Positions 16,048-24,168 of a stretch of DNA of 64,000 bases are shown here, piece by piece. Source of the DNA: Ignavibacteriota bacterium (GTDB taxonomy: Bacteria > Bacteroidota > Ignavibacteria > SZUA-365); the NCBI GenBank assembly GCA_016218045.1, contig JACRFB010000046.1, positions 85,704 to 149,703 on the forward strand, given 5' to 3'. Positions within the stretch are counted from its first letter, which is position 1; each line of letters begins with the position of its first letter. Made by a program: the position numbers and the translations under genes. The notes below the pieces were generated by a model. The model was not told the DNA's origin, made no database searches, and saw only the letters and a list, made by a program, of their open reading frames with translations.

Positions 16048-18597
16048 ATGAAAATCGCGACGATCGGCCTGCGGGCGGCCCTCATGGCCGCGAGCGCGGC
16101 ACTGTGTCTTTTCCTGACGGCACCCGGCATCGATGACACGACGCCGCGGACCGCGTTGCGCGCGCACGACAGGCCGGGGGAGGCCGACAGGTTTTTCTAC
16201 GCGCAGCGGGTCTGGCCGTACGGCTCCGCTCCGGCCGGCTGGCGCGAGGACGCGATGGAACATATACGCCGCATGCGCCCCGCACCGATGCAGAAGACTG
16301 CGGATGCATGGACGTGGGTGTCGCTGGGTCCTTCCAACATCGCCGGGCGTATCCGATCGCTCGCGATGGATCCCACGAATCCAGCGATTCTGTACGCTGG
16401 CAGCGCCGGCGGAGGCATCTGGAAAACGACGGACGCGGGCACGACCTGGCGGCCGCTCGACGACTTTCTGCCGAATCTGCGTATTGGCAGCATCGCGGTG
16501 CATCCGACGGATCCGTCGACGGTGCTTGCGGGCAACGGCGAGGGTTTCGTTCTCTGGCAGGATTCGTTCGCTTATGGACGCGGCATATACCGCAGCCGTG
16601 ACGCGGGAGCGACGTGGGAATTAATCCCGGCCACCGCCATCCCGAACTTCGAATTTGTCTTCGACATCGCCTTCGATCCCTTCGATCCGCGCATCGTGTT
16701 GGCGGCGACAAAGGCCGGCATCATGCGCAGCAGCGACGGCGGCGATTCGTGGGTGCGGCTGCGTGTGACATTCTCGGCCATACGCGGGATGATGTCGGTG
16801 TTCAGCCGCACGACGGAAGGTCTGGTCTATTGCTCGATCGAGGGTGTCGGAATATTTCGGTCAACGGATCACGGCGCCACATGGGAAGGACCGAAGGTCT
16901 CGGGCATCACCGCTACGAATTTTTCTCGCATACAGCTTGCGGCCGCGCCCTCAAACGGCGATGTCGTGTACGCCGCTTTTACCGCGACTGACGAGTCGTG
17001 CGCGGGAGTGTATCGCAGCAGCAACAGGGGCGATACCTGGACGGCCGTCACGATCCCGCGTAGTGAACTCGATGGCGACGATTACATGCGCGAGCAGGGG
17101 CAGTACAATTCGGTGCTCACCGTACATCCCACCAATCCGAATCAGGTGTGGGCGGGCGGCATCGACTTGTATCGATCCACGAATGGCGGATCCACCTGGA
17201 AGCAGATGTCGAACTGGTATCCCGCCGCGGGCTACGGGTACGTTCATGCCGATCAGCACGCGCTGCTTTTTAATCACAAGACTCCCGCGCAGTTGTTCGC
17301 CGCCTGCGACGGCGGTATCTACCGCACCAATACAAGCGGTCTGAGCTGGATCGACGCAAACGCCGGACTCGTCACGACGCAGTTCCACAGTGGAACACCG
17401 CACCCGACAAACGATGTGGTGCTGGGCGGCACCATCGACAACGGCAATCTGCGAGTCTCCTCCGGCCCGTCCTGGCTGGATGTCACGGGCGGTGACGGAG
17501 GCGCCACCGCTATCGATTATTCCGATCCGCGCATCATGTACGCCGAACTGTATTATCTGGATTTTATGAAGTCCACCCTGTCGGGCTCCGCCGGAACCTT
17601 TCAGTCGAAGATGAACGGAATTCCGCGAAGCGCGGAAGGAGGGACCACCGACCGCTGCGCATTTCTGCCCCCCTTCGAAATGGATCCGTCCGATCCCAAG
17701 GTGTTGTACGCCGGCACGTACAGGATGTATCGCACTACCAACGCCGCAGAGTTATGGACGCCCGTCAGTCCGGATCTGAGCAACAATGGCTTCATCACGG
17801 CGATCGGTGTGTCGAAAAGCAATCCCTCCGTGGTGTACACCGGCTCCTCATCGGGTGTGGTGTACGTGACGACAAATGGCGGGGGAAACTGGACGCGTGT
17901 CACCACCGGACTCCCGGTTCGGTATATAACGGATCTGGCCGTCAATCCCACCGATCCTGCCGTCGCGTACATTACATTCAGCGGATTCAGAGCGGGCCAT
18001 GTCTATAAAACCTCCAATTTCGGTGCACAATGGACAAACGCCTCCGGTTCGGACACACTTGCCACCTTGCCTGATGCCCCGGCAAATACCATTGTGTTCC
18101 ATCCCGGAAACACTTCTAAATTGTATGTGGGGACGGATGTCGGCGTGTTTATGACCGAGGATGGAGGAGCCACCTGGACTCCTGCAAATTCTGCAATGGG
18201 CAATGTCACTATTGCTGACTTGCAGGTGCGAAAAGACGGGACTCTTTTTGCGGCGACACATGGCAGGGGAGTTTTTAAGAGCAGCTACTCTCTTTTGGAT
18301 ACACAACGTTCTCCTTTGGCGGAAGAATTTTCGGTCGGGGCGCTGTACCCGAATCCTCTGCTCAGGGGAGAAAACAGCTTCGTTCTTCCGATCCGTGTCG
18401 AAAAACCGACGGAAGTAACAGTTCAGATGTATGACGCAAACGGTCGTAAAATGAATGAATTGCGGAGATCATTCGAAACACCAGGCAGTTACAACACCAT
18501 CATGCCGCTCGGTGCATCGTCTTCGGGAATCTATCACTGCGTGGTGCTCCGCGGTGAGAAGATTGTGTCTGTGCGCAAGCTTGCGGTCACGGAATGA
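16048..18597 (+). CDS. BNR/Asp-box beta-propeller protein with T9SS sorting domain
   Basis: An 849-residue secreted protein. A signal peptide from ATG 16048 (MKIATIGLRAALMAASAALCLFL) is preceded by AAAGGA. The body is a run of sialidase-type Asp-box repeats of the S/TxDxGxTW class: TTDAGTTWRP, SRDAGATWEL, SSDGGDSWVR, STDHGATWEG, STNGGSTWKQ, TTNGGGNWTR, TEDGGATWTP. These indicate one or two beta-propellers of the VPS10/sortilin-like BNR type. The last ~85 residues form a T9SS sorting domain (GALYPNPLLRG, YDANGRKMNEL, SSGIYHCVVL). Such proteins are surface-exposed; no catalytic sialidase residues are recognisable, so binding or a structural role is likelier than hydrolysis. Confidence 0.88.
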   Translation: MKIATIGLRAALMAASAALCLFLTAPGIDDTTPRTALRAHDRPGEADRFFYAQRVWPYGSAPAGWREDAMEHIRRMRPAPMQKTADAWTWVSLGPSNIAGRIRSLAMDPTNPAILYAGSAGGGIWKTTDAGTTWRPLDDFLPNLRIGSIAVHPTDPSTVLAGNGEGFVLWQDSFAYGRGIYRSRDAGATWELIPATAIPNFEFVFDIAFDPFDPRIVLAATKAGIMRSSDGGDSWVRLRVTFSAIRGMMSVFSRTTEGLVYCSIEGVGIFRSTDHGATWEGPKVSGITATNFSRIQLAAAPSNGDVVYAAFTATDESCAGVYRSSNRGDTWTAVTIPRSELDGDDYMREQGQYNSVLTVHPTNPNQVWAGGIDLYRSTNGGSTWKQMSNWYPAAGYGYVHADQHALLFNHKTPAQLFAACDGGIYRTNTSGLSWIDANAGLVTTQFHSGTPHPTNDVVLGGTIDNGNLRVSSGPSWLDVTGGDGGATAIDYSDPRIMYAELYYLDFMKSTLSGSAGTFQSKMNGIPRSAEGGTTDRCAFLPPFEMDPSDPKVLYAGTYRMYRTTNAAELWTPVSPDLSNNGFITAIGVSKSNPSVVYTGSSSGVVYVTTNGGGNWTRVTTGLPVRYITDLAVNPTDPAVAYITFSGFRAGHVYKTSNFGAQWTNASGSDTLATLPDAPANTIVFHPGNTSKLYVGTDVGVFMTEDGGATWTPANSAMGNVTIADLQVRKDGTLFAATHGRGVFKSSYSLLDTQRSPLAEEFSVGALYPNPLLRGENSFVLPIRVEKPTEVTVQMYDANGRKMNELRRSFETPGSYNTIMPLGASSSGIYHCVVLRGEKIVSVRKLAVTE

Positions 18598-18658
18598 AAT
18601 AATTGCACGACATTTACGGTTATAAGAACAGTTCGGCACACTATATGAAATAATTTCA
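18594..18658. promoter_or_regulatory. Direct repeat with palindrome before the MORN gene
   Basis: ATGAAATAATT occurs at 18594-18604 and again at 18645-18655, 51 bases apart, in unusually AT-rich sequence. The second copy extends to a perfect palindrome TGAAA-TAA-TTTCA (18646-18658). The first copy starts within the stop region of the upstream gene. It may be an operator pair for the MORN gene at 18696; no regulator is identified. Confidence 0.3.
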
Positions 18659-18695
18659 CGGCAGAGACATACTCACCAACGTTTGGGGATCTGCC

Positions 18696-19535
18696 ATGAA
18701 AATAGTTCAATTCTTCCTGTCCTCCCTGTGTGTCATCCTTCCAGAAATTGCGCCCACATACTTGCTAGGGCAGGATATTCCCGGCATCTGCCTGAGCGGC
18801 GATTGTATCAATGGAAATGGTACAATGTTCTGGGACGATGGCCGCAAATATTCCGGATCCTTCGAAAACGGTCTGCGGCATGGCATCGGAACGATCACGT
18901 TTCCCACCGGCCGGCAGTATGCGGGAGCATGGTTGCGTGACAGGCGGACGGGTAAGGGGGAATTGGTTTTCCCAAATGGCGAGAGGTACGTCGGTGATTT
19001 TATCGACGGACGGATGGAAGGCGAGGGGCAGTACACGTATCTCTACGGCGAAGTCTACGTGGGTGAGTGGCGCGACGGGTTGCGGTGCGGGAACGGTGTG
19101 CAGCTCCTGAGCGACGGGCGTATGTTTTTCGGAACGTGGGAGGAAGATCGGAGACACGGGAGCGGGACCATGTTGCTGCCGGGAGGCGACCGATACGTGG
19201 GTGAGTTTTGCGCGGGACGTTACAGCGGATTCGGGACGATGTACTGGGCCGATGGGAAAAGTTATGTGGGCGATTGGAGTGGCGGAGTGCAACACGGCTA
19301 CGGCGTGTCCACCTTTTCTGAGCGTTCGAAATATGACGGTATGTATCTCGAGGGTGAATACCAGGGGTACGGTTCGTGGCTTTTCCCCGACGGCGGCGTG
19401 TACCGCGGCGGATGGAAACACAGTAAACGTCACGGTCGCGGGGTGATGTACGATCGCCACGGCGAAATTGCACAGGAAGGCGTGTGGATCGACGACAAGT
19501 ATCAGGGAGCGTCGATGACGTCGATTCCCGAATGA
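18696..19535 (+). CDS. Secreted MORN-repeat protein
   Basis: A 279-residue protein with an N-terminal signal peptide (MKIVQFFLSSLCVILPEIAPTYLLG) and then about ten consecutive ~23-residue MORN repeats of the form Y-x-G-x-W/F-x-x-G-x-x-x-G-x-G-x-x-x-x-x-D/N-G. Clear units include YSGSFENGLRHGIGTITF, YVGDFIDGRMEGEGQYTY, YVGEWRDGLRCGNGVQLL and YRGGWKHSKRHGRGVMYD. MORN repeats form extended beta-hairpin rods that mediate protein or lipid contacts and are best known in eukaryotes. No catalytic domain is attached. It ends just before a strong hairpin shared with the convergent gene. Confidence 0.88.
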   Translation: MKIVQFFLSSLCVILPEIAPTYLLGQDIPGICLSGDCINGNGTMFWDDGRKYSGSFENGLRHGIGTITFPTGRQYAGAWLRDRRTGKGELVFPNGERYVGDFIDGRMEGEGQYTYLYGEVYVGEWRDGLRCGNGVQLLSDGRMFFGTWEEDRRHGSGTMLLPGGDRYVGEFCAGRYSGFGTMYWADGKSYVGDWSGGVQHGYGVSTFSERSKYDGMYLEGEYQGYGSWLFPDGGVYRGGWKHSKRHGRGVMYDRHGEIAQEGVWIDDKYQGASMTSIPE

Positions 19536-19546
19536 CATAAAAAGTG

Positions 19547-19572
19547 AGCGCCGCGGTTTCCCGCGGCGCTCG
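19547..19572. terminator. Bidirectional terminator hairpin
   Basis: A perfect 11-bp GC-rich stem, GAGCGCCGCGG (19547-19557) with CCGCGGCGCTC (19562-19572), around a 4-base loop, in the 60-base gap between the MORN gene and the convergent ASH protein gene. An A tract precedes it on the plus strand, which reads as a U tract for the minus-strand transcript. Confidence 0.8.
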
Positions 19573-19595
19573 GTGTTTGAAACCGTAACGTGGTG

Positions 19596-21425
19596 TTACT
19601 TTGCGAGCGTGATCTGTATCACATTCGAGCGTTCCACCACGCTGCCGCGGATGAGACGGCATTCGATGGAGTACACGCCCGACGCGAGCATCGAGCCGTC
19701 GTACTGCACAGAATGGACTCCGGCCTCGCGGAACTCGCTGTTGATGACGCCGATGTCTTCGCCGTACATCGTGTACGCACGCAGTTCCACCACTCCCGCA
19801 ACGTCGGTCTCGTAGCGGAATGTCGTACCCGGGTTGAAGGGATTCGGGTAGTTCTGGTGCAGACGGATGCTGCGCGGCAGAGCCGCGGGATCGTACACGC
19901 CCGTCGCGGTGGCAATGAGCGCGAGATCGAAGGTGCGCTGTGTCGGATCGTTGGACTCGACAGAGTAGTTCGCACGTTTGTTGCCGGCGGTGAACGGCCG
20001 GCAGCCGAGGCGCACTGTGGCGCTTCCACCCGGTGCAATCGTTGTAGTGGCGGGCGATACGATCGAGAAGTCCGCCGCGTCGATGCCTGTGATAAGCTGC
20101 TGCGAGATCACAAGATCCTGATTGCCCGTGTTGCGGATCACCACATCCTCCACCTTCTGCACGCCGGTTTTCACCGGAGTGAAATCGATGTAGGACCTGC
20201 TCGCGGCGATGCGCGGCCCGGTTGATACCGCGCTGCACTGCCCGTTCAACGTCACCGAGACCGACAGATTCGCCGGATCGTTGCTCGTGAGCGAAAAGGT
20301 GCCGCTATAGGATCCGACCGCAGAGGGTTGGAATGCCAGTGTCGCCGTTGTTGTCCCGCCCGGACTAATGACTCCGCCCGCGGGGCTCTGAAGACTGAAT
20401 CCTGTGCCGGAGACATTCTGTGAATTGAGCGTGAGCTGCGCCGTTCCGGTGTTCGAAATCACGACGACGCGGGTGACGAGCGTTGATGGTGTCGTCGTTC
20501 CGAAGTCGATGGGCGAGGTGCTCATCGTCAGCCGCGGCGTGCTGCCCGAAGTGGCGTTGCCGTTCAGGTTCACAATCGCGGTGGGTGTGTTCGGGTCGTT
20601 GCTGGTGATGGTGAGAGTGGCGGCGTGGTTGCCCGCGCTGGTGGGGGAGTAGCGGATTTCGATGAAGTCGTTACTGCCACCTGCTATCGGGGAGGCCGCG
20701 TTGTGGGTGATGGTGAACAGCGACGCGTTCGGTCCGCTGATCGCCTGACCGCTCAGGGTCAACGGGGCATTGCCCGTGTTCGAGAGTGTCACACTGCGCG
20801 TATCGCTGCCGCCCACTGTCGCGTTGAAGGGCAGCGATGTTGTGCTGAGCTGCAGGTTGGGCGCGGATGACGTGCCCGTGCCGCGCAGCGCCACATCAAA
20901 GCTCGGATCATTGCCCGCATTGCTGTTGATGGTCAGCGTGCCCGTGAGCAGACCCGCGGCCGATGGTGCAAACTGAATCTGCATCGTGACGGAACCGCCC
21001 GGCGCGATAGTCTGCGCGCCGCCGTTCGCGATGACGGTGAACTGTGATGGCGTGGCAGGGGTGCCCGAGATGTTCAGTGGCTGAGCGCCCGTGTTCTGCA
21101 CGGTGAGCGAGCGTGTCTCGGTCTGCCCGACAAGCACGCTGCCGAAGTCGATGAGCGACTGCGTGCTGATGGTGGCGACACCTGTCGGCACAAGCCGCAC
21201 ATACAGGTAGCCGCTGTTCAGGATTCGGCCGGTGCCGGTGGTGACGCCGTTGACGGACTGACCCACGTTGCTGTATACGCGGATCAAACCCTCCTGCGAG
21301 CGTTCGGCTCCCGAGGCGTCGGCCGCCTGCCAGTTGATGCGCCCCTGCCCGTGCACATCCGCGCAGAGCGCGAGTGCCAGCAGCAGAAACGCCGGGATGA
21401 GAGTGGAAATCGGATGTGATTTCAT
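19596..21425 (-). CDS. Choice-of-anchor D (ASH-type) repeat protein with T9SS sorting domain
   Basis: A 609-residue secreted protein starting at MKSHPISTLIPAFLLLALALC (signal peptide; GAGG upstream of ATG 21425). The body has about four tandem immunoglobulin-like ASPM/SPD2/Hydin (choice-of-anchor D) repeats. Each has the pattern IDFGxVxVGxT-xxxxxxNTG-xxPLxIS...GxxxTIxIxFxPxxAGxxxGTLTIxSNDP. The C-terminal ~90 residues are a T9SS sorting domain (RLHQNYPNPFNPGTTF, YTMYGEDIGVI, LASGVYSIECRLI). It probably sits on the cell surface as an adhesive or structural protein. The next gene on this strand starts 37 bases upstream, suggesting one unit. Confidence 0.88.
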   Translation of the reverse strand: MKSHPISTLIPAFLLLALALCADVHGQGRINWQAADASGAERSQEGLIRVYSNVGQSVNGVTTGTGRILNSGYLYVRLVPTGVATISTQSLIDFGSVLVGQTETRSLTVQNTGAQPLNISGTPATPSQFTVIANGGAQTIAPGGSVTMQIQFAPSAAGLLTGTLTINSNAGNDPSFDVALRGTGTSSAPNLQLSTTSLPFNATVGGSDTRSVTLSNTGNAPLTLSGQAISGPNASLFTITHNAASPIAGGSNDFIEIRYSPTSAGNHAATLTITSNDPNTPTAIVNLNGNATSGSTPRLTMSTSPIDFGTTTPSTLVTRVVVISNTGTAQLTLNSQNVSGTGFSLQSPAGGVISPGGTTTATLAFQPSAVGSYSGTFSLTSNDPANLSVSVTLNGQCSAVSTGPRIAASRSYIDFTPVKTGVQKVEDVVIRNTGNQDLVISQQLITGIDAADFSIVSPATTTIAPGGSATVRLGCRPFTAGNKRANYSVESNDPTQRTFDLALIATATGVYDPAALPRSIRLHQNYPNPFNPGTTFRYETDVAGVVELRAYTMYGEDIGVINSEFREAGVHSVQYDGSMLASGVYSIECRLIRGSVVERSNVIQITLAK

Positions 21426-21461
21426 GATGCGCCTCGTATGGGATGGATGTGCATCATGCAA

Positions 21462-23474
21462 TTAGCGTACGCCGGTGACGATCACCTGGAAGTCGCAGTC
21501 GACCTGTGTGCCTGATCCATTGTACGTTTCGATGTCGATGTACGTCGTGCCATAGAGAGCGATTGTCGCGGTATAGTTGCCCGCGGACTGGCGGCAGCTC
21601 GCAACAGCGCAGATGTTGTTGGAATTGCCGAAAGCCGTGGTGAAGGTCAGCCGGTAATTACCCACGCCCGAGCGCGCCACCGTACAACCGAAACTCGCGA
21701 GTGTGGTGAGGGTCGTGCCTGACAAGTCAACACGCGCCCAGGCGTACACCACATTGTTCACACCCACGGAACCGGCCGCAGTGCTCGCGTTCGACGTCGC
21801 GATGAAGCGGGTACCGGAGACTTCTTCATCCGCAGTGATCTTCCCATCCGCAGAGATGTCCCCTTCCCGGTCAATCGTGACATCGCCACCGCCACCATAC
21901 GTTTTCAATATAGGCGCGTTGGCCGTAGTGCTGGTGTTTTGGAAATTCGCAGTGGGATACGACGTACTGGTGTTAACACCGAAATACGCTCCACCTGTCG
22001 AGGTGTTTCGGGAGTACACAGTGTTGGAGCCTGAGGTGATGGCCGATTCACCATAGAATGCGCGGCCCGCGTTTGCCTTCGCCTGAAATGCATCGGATGA
22101 GGCCGATGTGCTTTTCGACTCCGCGTAGACGGCGTTTTCCGTCGACGTCGTGTTTTCAATATGAAAATATGCCGCCTTGCCGGTGCCGTCCTGCCGCAAT
22201 TCGATGCCTGTGCCGGTGGAGTTATTGTCTACATAGATGGCATTAGAACTACCGCCATAGGTGATGTTCATACCTTTGCCTGTACCGCCGCTCTTGGTAA
22301 TCTCGACGATATTCCCCGCACTGGTGCTCCCGTTCCCGAATTTCGCCACGGAACCTCCACCGAGGTTGTAGACATCGATGGTTGCCACTGTGCCGCTATT
22401 GTTGCGGGCCTCAATGGCATTTCCACCACCGCCGTCGATATCGAGAGCATTACTGGACGTGGAAGTAGAATTTGTGACAATATACACTGCATCCTGCGTG
22501 GAGGACGCGTTGTTGATTTCGAACTGGGCAGCGCGTCCGGTGCCGGTGTTTTCCACCGCAAAGGCGTTTGTTGCGCTGCTCACGGTGCCGCTGTACGGCA
22601 ACGTCAGTCCACCCCCGCCGCCGCCCGCGGCTGCGATGGTGATGGTGTTCGCCGCGTCGTTCGGTGTGATGGTGACATTGGCGCCCGCAACGAGGTTGAT
22701 GTCGCCGCCGTCGTTGGACACGCCCGCGATGCTCGACACCACGTTCGGGGCAATCTTTGCGGCCGTGACAGCGTCGTTGGCGATCTGCGTTGTGCCGACT
22801 GCGTTGGTGGCGATCTTTGCATTCGTCACAGCGTCATTGGCGATCTTGGCCGTCGTCACCGCGTTGTTTGCGATCACATTCGAGCCGGCCGGTCCCGTCA
22901 CGTCACCCGCCAGCACCACGGCGCCGGGCGAGGCATTGATGGTCAGGTTGCCGCCCGCGCGGTCGATGGTCACGCCAGAACCGGCAAGAACCTCGGCCTC
23001 GGTGAGGATGCTGCTCTGCAGTTTGCTGGCGGCGATGTTGGCGCCCGCCGCCACACTTGCATCGGTGATCGAACCCGGCGCAACACCGTCGGCTGTGCGC
23101 GCGTGGAAGCTGTACGCGCTTGTGCTCAGCCGCACGCGGGGTGTCATTTCAGGATCGACGCCCATCTTGATGCCGAGAAAATACTGCTGGTCGAACAGCG
23201 GTGTCAGAGGCACGGCGGGATTGCCCCGGCCGAGGTGCACCGCAAAAAGTCCCTTGGTCACAGCCACTGTCGGATGTGTTTCCTGCCACAGCGCGGTGCC
23301 ACCGCTCTCGACAGTATACAGCGCGAAAGTGAATGAGTAATTGCCGTCCGCGACGGGCGAGCCCGCCAGATCCGTGACGTAACCCTGGTAGGCCATGCTC
23401 TGCGGCACGCCTTGCGCCAGCAGCGCCGGCCCGAGGAGCAGCGTCAGAACAATGGTGAAGACACAATTGCGCAT
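21462..23474 (-). CDS. Tail-fibre/adhesin-like surface protein
   Basis: A 670-residue protein with a signal peptide (MRNCVFTIVLTLLLGPALLAQG) and a textbook AGGAGGT ribosome-binding site before ATG 23474. Residues ~20-140 match a conserved N-terminal module of secreted FCB-group proteins (AYQGYVTDLAGSPVADGNYSF; LFDQQYFLGIKMGVDPEM). Then come short repeats of the form NDAVTNAKIATNAV, a glycine run, and a long Asn/Ser/Thr-rich, low-charge stretch like the shaft of phage tail fibres or trimeric adhesins. There is no clear T9SS domain: the C-terminus (CDFQVIVTGVR) looks like a tail-fibre head. It heads a two-gene minus-strand unit. Function is inferred as surface attachment. Confidence 0.65.
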   Translation of the reverse strand: MRNCVFTIVLTLLLGPALLAQGVPQSMAYQGYVTDLAGSPVADGNYSFTFALYTVESGGTALWQETHPTVAVTKGLFAVHLGRGNPAVPLTPLFDQQYFLGIKMGVDPEMTPRVRLSTSAYSFHARTADGVAPGSITDASVAAGANIAASKLQSSILTEAEVLAGSGVTIDRAGGNLTINASPGAVVLAGDVTGPAGSNVIANNAVTTAKIANDAVTNAKIATNAVGTTQIANDAVTAAKIAPNVVSSIAGVSNDGGDINLVAGANVTITPNDAANTITIAAAGGGGGGLTLPYSGTVSSATNAFAVENTGTGRAAQFEINNASSTQDAVYIVTNSTSTSSNALDIDGGGGNAIEARNNSGTVATIDVYNLGGGSVAKFGNGSTSAGNIVEITKSGGTGKGMNITYGGSSNAIYVDNNSTGTGIELRQDGTGKAAYFHIENTTSTENAVYAESKSTSASSDAFQAKANAGRAFYGESAITSGSNTVYSRNTSTGGAYFGVNTSTSYPTANFQNTSTTANAPILKTYGGGGDVTIDREGDISADGKITADEEVSGTRFIATSNASTAAGSVGVNNVVYAWARVDLSGTTLTTLASFGCTVARSGVGNYRLTFTTAFGNSNNICAVASCRQSAGNYTATIALYGTTYIDIETYNGSGTQVDCDFQVIVTGVR

Positions 23475-23754
23475 GATACCTCCTGAGAAGTTGGTGGGTG
23501 GGATATGGGTGATGGCTCCAAGCATCAATTCAGCGGACGAGTTCGTCCGAATCCGAAACAGTGATACGTCTGTCGTGAGCAATCAGTAGGAGAGTGCGAC
23601 GCAATCGCCGGTCCTGAACGCACCCTCGCGCGCCGGTTCCAACGATGAACATGTAATGGTTAGCGGGAATATACGGCGAATGATCGCAATATCAATACTT
23701 GCTGGTGTTTTTTAGTGATAATAGGATATAATTTGTCCGAATAGAGAGAGCGAC

Positions 23755-23865
23755 GGAGTGGGGAGTAGGGAGTAGGGAGTGGGGAGTAGGGAGTAGGGAG
23801 TGGGGAGTTGGGAGTAGGAGTAGGGAGTGGGGAGTAGGGAGTAGGGAGTAGGGAGTGGGGAGTTG
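23755..23865. repeat. G-rich heptad array GGGAGTA (array 3, part a)
   Basis: About fifteen tandem copies of GGGAGTA/GGGAGTG/GGGAGTT. All copies have a G3 or G4 run every seven bases on the plus strand, so several intramolecular G-quadruplexes are possible. One unit is short by a base (GGAGTA near 23815), showing slippage. Confidence 0.9.
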
Positions 23866-24050
23866 AAGTGGGATGCACGGCGGGAAGCCATTCTACTTTG
23901 CCACTTTGCTACCTTGCTACTTCGCACGTGTCATGTTGAACGTGTGACGGGGGAGTGGGGAGTTGAAGTGGGACGCACGGCGGGAAGCCATTCCACTTTG
24001 CCACTTTGCTACCTTGCTACCTCGCACGTGTCACGTGTAACGTGTAACGT
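23851..24050. repeat. Two 100-bp tandem repeats plus ACGTGTA heptads (array 3, part b)
   Basis: Bases 23851-23950 and 23951-24050 are tandem copies with a period of exactly 100 bases, nearly identical over the first 84. Each holds GGGAGTGGGGAGTTGAAGTG, a CACGGCGGGAAGCCATTC core, 8-mer units ACTTTGCC/ACTTTGCT/ACCTTGCT, and TCGCACGTGTCA. The second copy runs into CGTGTAA/CGTGGAA heptads to about 24078, related to the CACGTAA units of array 7. Confidence 0.85.
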
Positions 24051-24123
24051 GTAACGTGGAACGTGTAACGTGGAACGTGCGCCGGGGGGAAGGGATGGGA
24101 TTTTTCCCGCCATGGGCATTTTG

Positions 24124-24131
24124 TACCTTTG
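24124..24131 (+). promoter_or_regulatory. Bacteroidota-type -7 element for lptD
   Basis: TACCTTTG matches the Bacteroidota consensus TAnnTTTG, 38 bases before the lptD ATG. A T-rich stretch (24101-24105) lies at about the right distance for the -33 region. Confidence 0.5.
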
Positions 24132-24168
24132 AAACACAAATTCGATACGGGGCGCCTGTTCCATCACA

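Larger units (their letters stand above)
23475..24168. other. 694-base divergent spacer with heptad repeat array 3
   Basis: The spacer between the tail-fibre-like gene and lptD. Bases 23475-23754 are unremarkable apart from an AT-rich stretch (23690-23740). Bases 23755-24078 are repeats, described separately. Bases 24079-24168 hold the lptD promoter and leader. Open frames seen inside the repeats are translations of 7-mers and are not real genes. Confidence 0.75.

Noticed and set aside
16048..18597. Active sialidase
   Set aside because: Asp-box repeats are present, but no Arg triad or catalytic Tyr/Glu arrangement can be recognised.
23660..23927. Minus-strand frames of 71-72 codons rich in Leu-Pro-Thr-Pro
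   Set aside because: They read GGGAGTA heptads from the opposite strand.
23851..24050. CRISPR-like array
   Set aside because: The repeats are contiguous with no unique spacers and no cas genes are near.
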